From Orientallactaga sibirica (lineage: Eukaryota > Chordata > Mammalia > Rodentia > Dipodidae), in the NCBI GenBank assembly GCA_036365145.1, contig JAEOAD010000001.1, forward strand, positions 98,553,501 to 98,617,500: DNA of 64,000 nucleotides, in the 5' to 3' direction. The notes below the pieces were generated by a model. That model saw nothing but the letters and a program-made list of their open reading frames with translations. It searched no databases and was not told the origin of the DNA. Made by a program: the position numbers and the translations under genes. This document shows, one piece after another, positions 59,429 through 64,000 of the stretch; the first letter of the stretch is position 1, and the number at the start of each line of letters is the position of its first letter.

Positions 59429-59830
59429 AGTTGTTATTGTTTACCTTGGCAGAGTCTTGATTAGAAACTATTTTCAAATATTGTTTTCAATATTGAATTA
59501 AATATTATATGTAAAATTCTTTGCACCAAGATTGGCACACAATCAATACACCACAAATAGGGTTTGTTGGTTTCCTGCCAAAGACATGGCATGGAATGTT
59601 CCTTCAGATTTACTGGCATTGAGCTGTGGGAAACAATAAGTATATATTTACAGACACATTGTATATAGAGTTGTAAGCATTTATATCTCTGTGCAAATAT
59701 TATACACACGTAATATGCCTCCATATATCATTGAAACAAGGTAGGCATTCCAAAATAATAAAAGTTAATTTTTGAGACAATTCTTAAATTTCCATATAGG
59801 AATTAGTCATAAAAAGTAGGCATCCTGGGT

Positions 59831-60150
59831 TGAGGCAATTGCTAAGTAGGTAGGTGTGAGGACCAGGTCGGGACTCCAGCATCCATATAAATGTCAGTGG
59901 GCATGGTCATCTGCCTGTACTCCCAGCTGGAGGGGGCAAAGACAGGCGTTCCTAAAAAAAGACAAGCTAGCAAGCTGGATTAGCTGAGTAAGTGAGCCCA
60001 GGATTCAAGTGAGAGACCCTGTGTCAGCCAACATGTGATGTGCACGAGAGAAAATCACCCAACGTCAATCTCAGGCCTCTCCATGCAAGTGAGAGTATCC
60101 ACACACACACACACACACACCCACATACACACACACATACACACACACAA
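59831..60150 (+). mobile_element. B4 SINE with (CA)n tail
   Basis: GGTTGAGGCAATTGCTAAGT, TCCAGCATCCATATAAATG, GGGCATGGTCATCTGCC, GAGAGACCCTGTGTCAGC and a (CA)n run at 60099-60150. Confidence 0.8.
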
Positions 60151-61484
60151 TTATATATATATATATAATCACAGTTCATCTGACCTTTTTACCATTAGCC
60201 TCATGTATATATAAAACCAACAAAGTAAGTCTGAACCAATTTTCAATAAAGTGAAATTGTCCTAAGATTTTTAAAAATCTTTCTTATTTAAGAAACTGCG
60301 GATTATTAGTAATGAGAACTATTTTATTGTTTTAGTTTAAAGTTAACTCAAATTCCAACAAAACAAATTCTCTAACATCTTATAAAGAATCAGACTATTG
60401 GAAGAAAATCTTTTCTTCAGGGCATTTGGGTACCACTGGCCCTCCAATTTCATTTTCCTCTTTAATGTCTAATGAAACACATTGTCTTGTACCACATATT
60501 GAGCTGAAATGAAGAATATGTAATTTCATAATTAGAAAAAATTCACCATTATTTTATTGGGAGTTGAACATGGAAAATAAATGTTCCTGAGGCCCTTGAC
60601 CTTTAAGTTTCCTGCTTCCCAGTACAATTAATTTCTTAGATAGGGATGACACAGCAACTACTGCTGTCAGTTAAATAAAAAAGAACACCTTGTCCACAAA
60701 AGGTAATATTGTGCTAAGAGATATCTTGTACTATGTCCTATGTCAGCTCTGGAAGCAATGTAAACTCCTTGGAAGAAAGATGTTATTTACAGCAGCCAAG
60801 GTAGTATTAATAGGAATCACTACAATAAGATAAGAGTAAGATACTGTATCTCTAATTATTTCACAATCGCCATTGATTGCTTCCAGGGGTAGCCTGACTA
60901 TTGCTACTCAAAGATAATTCTGAAGTGTGTTAGGTGAGTGATGTGAAAAGGCTATAATTTCACCTTCATTTTTTTTCCTATGGAAAGTGTTATGTGATTA
61001 CTCATGGTCACTTAACGATTCAAATTAGCACAAAAAAGAAAAGGAATAATAATAAAAAAAAACTAAATCAGACCCAACCACACCCACATACTAGCCTTCA
61101 AACAGACACAATTACAGGAAGTTTCTTTTTTTTTTTTTTTTTTTTGGAGGGGGGTGGCAATTCTTCTGCTGGCCATGGGAAGTAGCTTTCCATGAGAAAA
61201 TGCAGACCCTGGAGGCAGACAAAGATTTTTACCAGTAGTCATAGTGTTATGCCATGTGCAAGGTTTCTTGCCATCTCTGGCAAAGCAGAAAGAACACCTT
61301 GGGGAGGGGGGGATTTCCAAGCGCAGATGGAAAGATACTCAAGCAGCCACTGTGGCCAAGAGACCTGTGAGTTTTCATTACTTACCTGCCTCAAGGGGTT
61401 GGATTTCTAGCCCCAGCCCAGAGGAGAAAGCCAAGAGGCAGAGGCAAAATATACACTGATAAAGCTGAAAATGGACTTTGAAGA

Positions 61485-61610
61485 TAGCCCCATGTCATGG
61501 TTTTGTCTCTTCCCACCAGTGTGACCTTGGTCCAATCACTTGACCTTTCTGAACCATGAATTTCCCAGCTGTTAATTATGGTAACATATAATTTCCTTCA
61601 AAAAGTTTTT
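61485..61610 (+). mobile_element. MIR SINE fragment
   Basis: CCAGTGTGACCTTGGTCC, AATCACTTGACCTTTCTGAA and CAGCTGTTAATTATGGTAAC match the MIR core ('gtgtgaccttgggcaagtcacttaacctctctgag'). Confidence 0.7.
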
Positions 61611-61634
61611 ATGATGAAAAAACAATGTTAACTT

Positions 61635-61671
61635 TTAAAAATATTTTATGTATTTATGAGAAAGAAAAGGC

Positions 61672-61704
<33 letters not shown>

Positions 61705-61856
61705 ATGGCACACCGTGGCCTCTAGCCACTGCAAATCAAGTCCAGATGCATGTGCCACCTTGTGCACTTGGCTTTACATGGGTACTGGGGAATCAAACCT
61801 GAGTCACTTGGCATTGCCTGCAAGCACCTTAACTGCGAAGCCAGCTATTCAGACCC
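61635..61856 (-). mobile_element. tRNA-derived SINE, short subtype, antisense
   Basis: A TATTTATGAGAAAG and GAGA tail, GTGGCCTCTAGCCACTGC, CCAGATGCATGTGCCACCTT and GCAAGCACCTTAACTGCGAA. Confidence 0.93.
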
Positions 61857-62062
61857 AGTTTTAACACTTAAAAACTCGGGCTTTGTTGGAGAGTTGTATT
61901 CTGTTCCCAATGGAAAAGAGACATCATTTTATTTATTTTACTTAACAGGCAGATTATTTAGAATTCATACACAATAATGCATAATGAGTTTATGAAGATA
62001 ATAATTTTGTGACATTTGATTACCAGGGCTTTGCCAATTAATCTTTCAAATAGAAAACTTTT

Positions 62063-62240
62063 CAGCCTCGAGTGGTGGCACACACCTTTAATCCAAGCAC
62101 TGGGGAGGCAGAGGTAGGAGGATCTCCATGAGTTTAAGGCCACTCTGTGACTACATAGTGAATGCCAGGTCAGCCTAGGCTAGAGTGAGACCCTGCCTGG
62201 AAAGAAAACCAAAAAAAAAAACAAAACAAAAACAAAAAAA

Positions 62241-62282
<42 letters not shown>
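62063..62282 (+). mobile_element. B1 SINE with very long A-rich tail
   Basis: CAGCCTCGAGTGGTGGCACA through GACCCTGCCTGGAAAGAAA, then CAAAA units and an A run to 62282. The tail is about 75 bp, with the last 40 or so pure A, unusual in length for this window. Confidence 0.93.
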
Positions 62283-62285
<3 letters not shown>

Positions 62286-62948
62286 CTTCAAGGACTAGAA
62301 ATTGCCATTGGTGAAATCAGGGATGTGGTCAGTTTGCCTTTTGATAATTTTATGTGCAAATAAGACCTCCAATGGACAAGTTATATGGAAAACACCCTCA
62401 TGTGAAGTGTTTTTCCATTATTCTTTTTTTATTTCTTCACATTTGTTATTTATTGTAACAATTGTACAAATACAAGCAGTGAATTTTAATTCAGGAACAT
62501 ACCATGCATTGACTATTCTTATAGATAATATTTTTGTTAATATTGTGAAATGAAACAGAACCATCATTTTTGTCTTGTTACAACTTCTGCCCTCTAGTGT
62601 TGGGTGCTATATACAGATGTTATGGGTCCTTGGAGTCTGACTTGGGAAAACATGGATTCTTCATAACTTTCCTGTTGGCAAAGCCTCAACTTCATTTCCA
62701 GATTGAAATAGGAAGACTGTGTTAATTTTAGTCATTTTAGTTTGATTCCTTCCTTTCTAGATAGCACCAAGAAACAAAATAAACAACAAACAAGAGGAGA
62801 CTGGCAGGGCTAGGAAGAGTATTCTCTCTTGCCTCCAAAAAGGCATTTTAATCTATTTCTCACAAGTTCTTTGAAATTAACAAAGCAAAGGTTAAAAGTC
62901 CTAGGAGGTCACTAATCTTAGTGATCTTTTAGGGGCTGCGAAAAAAAT

Positions 62949-62956
62949 GTGTGAGT

Positions 62957-62996
<40 letters not shown>

Positions 62997-63272
62997 ACAC
63001 ATGTGTGCAGGTACATGTATATGTATTTGCATGTGGAGACCAGAGGTTCTTTTCTTCAATGACTCTTCACCTTATGTCTGGAGACAGGGTCTTCATAAGC
63101 CTCGAGATCACTGATTCTGTTAAACCACGTAACCAGCTGCTACCAGGGATCCTCATGTCTGGGATTATAGGGGTGTGCCACTGTGCAAGAATTTTATGTG
63201 GGTGCTGGGGATCTACACTAAGGTCCTCATGTTTGTGTGACACTTTAGTGACTGAGATATCACCACAGGCCC
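62949..63272 (-). mobile_element. B4 SINE, antisense, with (TG)n tail
   Basis: A (TG)n run at 62949-62994, GTGGAGACCAGAGGTTC, GAGACAGGGTCTTCATAAGC, CTGGGATTATAGGGGTGTG, TATGTGGGTGCTGGGGATCT and GTGACTGAGATATCACCACA follow the antisense B4 order from tail to head. It ends about 130 bp downstream of exon A's donor in transcript terms. Confidence 0.85.
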
Positions 63273-63405
63273 TGTGACACCACTTTTAAGCTTTCCTTAG
63301 AATGTTTATTACTCTGGTGTCTATCACATCCTATGGAAGGTATATATTCTAATGCCCCTTCATTAAGTTACATTATAACATGCCAGATGATAAAGTGAGA
63401 CTTAC

Positions 63406-63479
63406 CAATAGAACCTGTTTGGCACTACCCCTTCCTGGATAAGCTGCCATCTTCTCCCAAATTCAGCCGAGCTGTACAG
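63406..63479 (-). CDS. SORCS3: SORCS3 internal exon A (VPS10 domain), most upstream coding exon in window
   Basis: On the minus strand this 74 bp exon follows a good acceptor (TGTCTCTCCAG) and ends at a strong donor (TTG|GTAAGT). It starts in phase 0 and encodes 24 codons plus two bases (TG) of a Trp completed by the next exon. The peptide carries S-S-A-E-F-G-R-R-W, a degenerate Asp-box (BNR) turn of a VPS10 beta-propeller blade, followed by a GVVPNRFYW stretch typical of SorCS receptors. SorCS3 is a type I membrane sorting receptor of neurons, with a VPS10 propeller, PKD domains and one membrane span; this exon would lie in the lumenal/extracellular propeller. The split Trp joins perfectly to the exon at 37834-37898. 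Identification rests on recalled family sequence; SORCS1 is the main alternative. Confidence 0.88.
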
Positions 63480-64000
63480 CTGGAGAGACAAGAGATTGAT
63501 CAGCACTATGACCCCAGGGTCAGGAAGCACAGAAGAATCAGGTCTGAAAAGCAGTAATAACAATGTCTGAAATGGACTGAGCACCTGCCACATCCAGGAA
63601 TCAGTCCATTTTCGTCATGTCTGTTTCTCCTGTGAATTTGGCAAGGTAGATATTAACATCTCACTTTTACCCTTAACATAAGGAAGGCTCAGAGAGACTT
63701 TATTTTTTAAATCACATGTCTAGTAAATACTCCAGTTTATTGGAATTCATATATTCTTCTGTCAGGTAACAAAGTCCTCTGTTCCACTTGATAGCATGAG
63801 AAGAACATGGGAAAATCCAGGCTTAGCTTTGGAAGTGTGTACAGTAAAACCGGGGCCAGATGGAAACAATGATATACACAAAGCAGCCATTGATCAAAGA
63901 AGGCAGGGAAGTCTGGTTTCAATCAAGGGTACTTCTCAAATGTTTGGACAACCGCAGCAAATGACAGGCTTCCATCGAGTGAACAATGACATCACTCACA
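63480..64000 (-). other. SORCS3: SORCS3 intron upstream of exon A (partial)
   Basis: Ends at acceptor CAG (63480-63482, minus strand). It contains an old MIR-like fragment; the remainder shows no recognisable feature. Confidence 0.8.
63565..63720 (-). mobile_element. MIR-like SINE fragment, antisense
   Basis: GGACTGAGCACCTGCCACAT, AAGGTAGATATTAACATCTC and GGAAGGCTCAGAGAGACTTT follow the antisense MIR order. Confidence 0.6.

Larger units (their letters stand above)
37899..63405 (-). other. SORCS3: SORCS3 intron between exons A and B (25.5 kb)
   Basis: Bounded by donor GTAAGT at 63405-63400 and acceptor TAG at 37899-37901, on the minus strand. It contains a MaLR provirus, a 1.5 kb tandem duplication, numerous tRNA-derived SINEs, B1 and B4 copies, and old LTR or URR1-like elements. 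Unique stretches with nothing recognised include 38680-42090 (apart from a TG repeat), 43920-44540, 48710-51480, 52000-52890, 53270-54640, 54950-56140, 57310-57750, 58400-58880, 60160-61480 and 62290-62940. Confidence 0.88.

Noticed and set aside
1..64000. CRISPR arrays, operons, toxin-antitoxin or phage-type systems
   Set aside because: The repeats are dispersed mammalian SINEs, LTRs and microsatellites; no spaced direct repeats and no prokaryotic gene organisation.

Overview
The window is mammalian nuclear DNA, almost certainly from a rodent. It is dominated by B1, ID, B4, MIR, L1, L2 and MaLR repeats. An abundant tRNA-derived SINE (head 'GGCTGGAGAGATGGCTTAGTGG', tail 'AAATAAATAAAT') and a distinctive B1 ending 'CCCTACCTCGAAAAAACC' look like the SINE set I associate with jerboas (Dipodidae, e.g. 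Jaculus). That species-level call is pattern memory and could not be searched here. There are no bacterial-style operons, no CRISPR array and no complete gene.

The only protein-coding content I can support is five consecutive internal exons of one gene on the minus strand. From 5' to 3' of the gene they lie at 63479-63406, 37898-37834, 17337-17219, 15511-15422 and 8784-8605. Lengths (74, 65, 119, 90, 180 bp) and splice phases fit together exactly, every intron is GT-AG, and the joined frame stays open for 176 codons. The peptide is the VPS10 beta-propeller region of a SorCS receptor. Residues such as QNCTEAT, PGYIDPDSLIVQDD and TLALENVQSSRGPEGN favour SORCS3 over SORCS1. The first and last exons of the gene lie outside the window, and no promoter or polyadenylation site for it is present.

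Layout: 1-8604 is the start of a downstream intron. 8785-15421 is a 6.6 kb intron holding a solo LTR and a U6 pseudogene inside an old B1. 15512-17218 is a short 1.7 kb intron. 17338-37833 is a 20.5 kb intron with an old L1 3' end and a MaLR provirus inserted into a B4 SINE. 37899-63405 is a 25.5 kb intron with a second MaLR provirus and a recent 1.5 kb head-to-tail duplication. 63480-64000 is the end of an upstream intron.

I found no undescribed biological system. The most useful second looks are the near-identical 1.5 kb tandem duplication (45701-48707), the nested MaLR/B4 locus with intact target duplication and tRNA-Leu primer site, the U6-in-B1 composite, inverted SINE pairs that could form double-stranded pre-mRNA, and several unique, repeat-poor blocks that may be conserved regulatory DNA.
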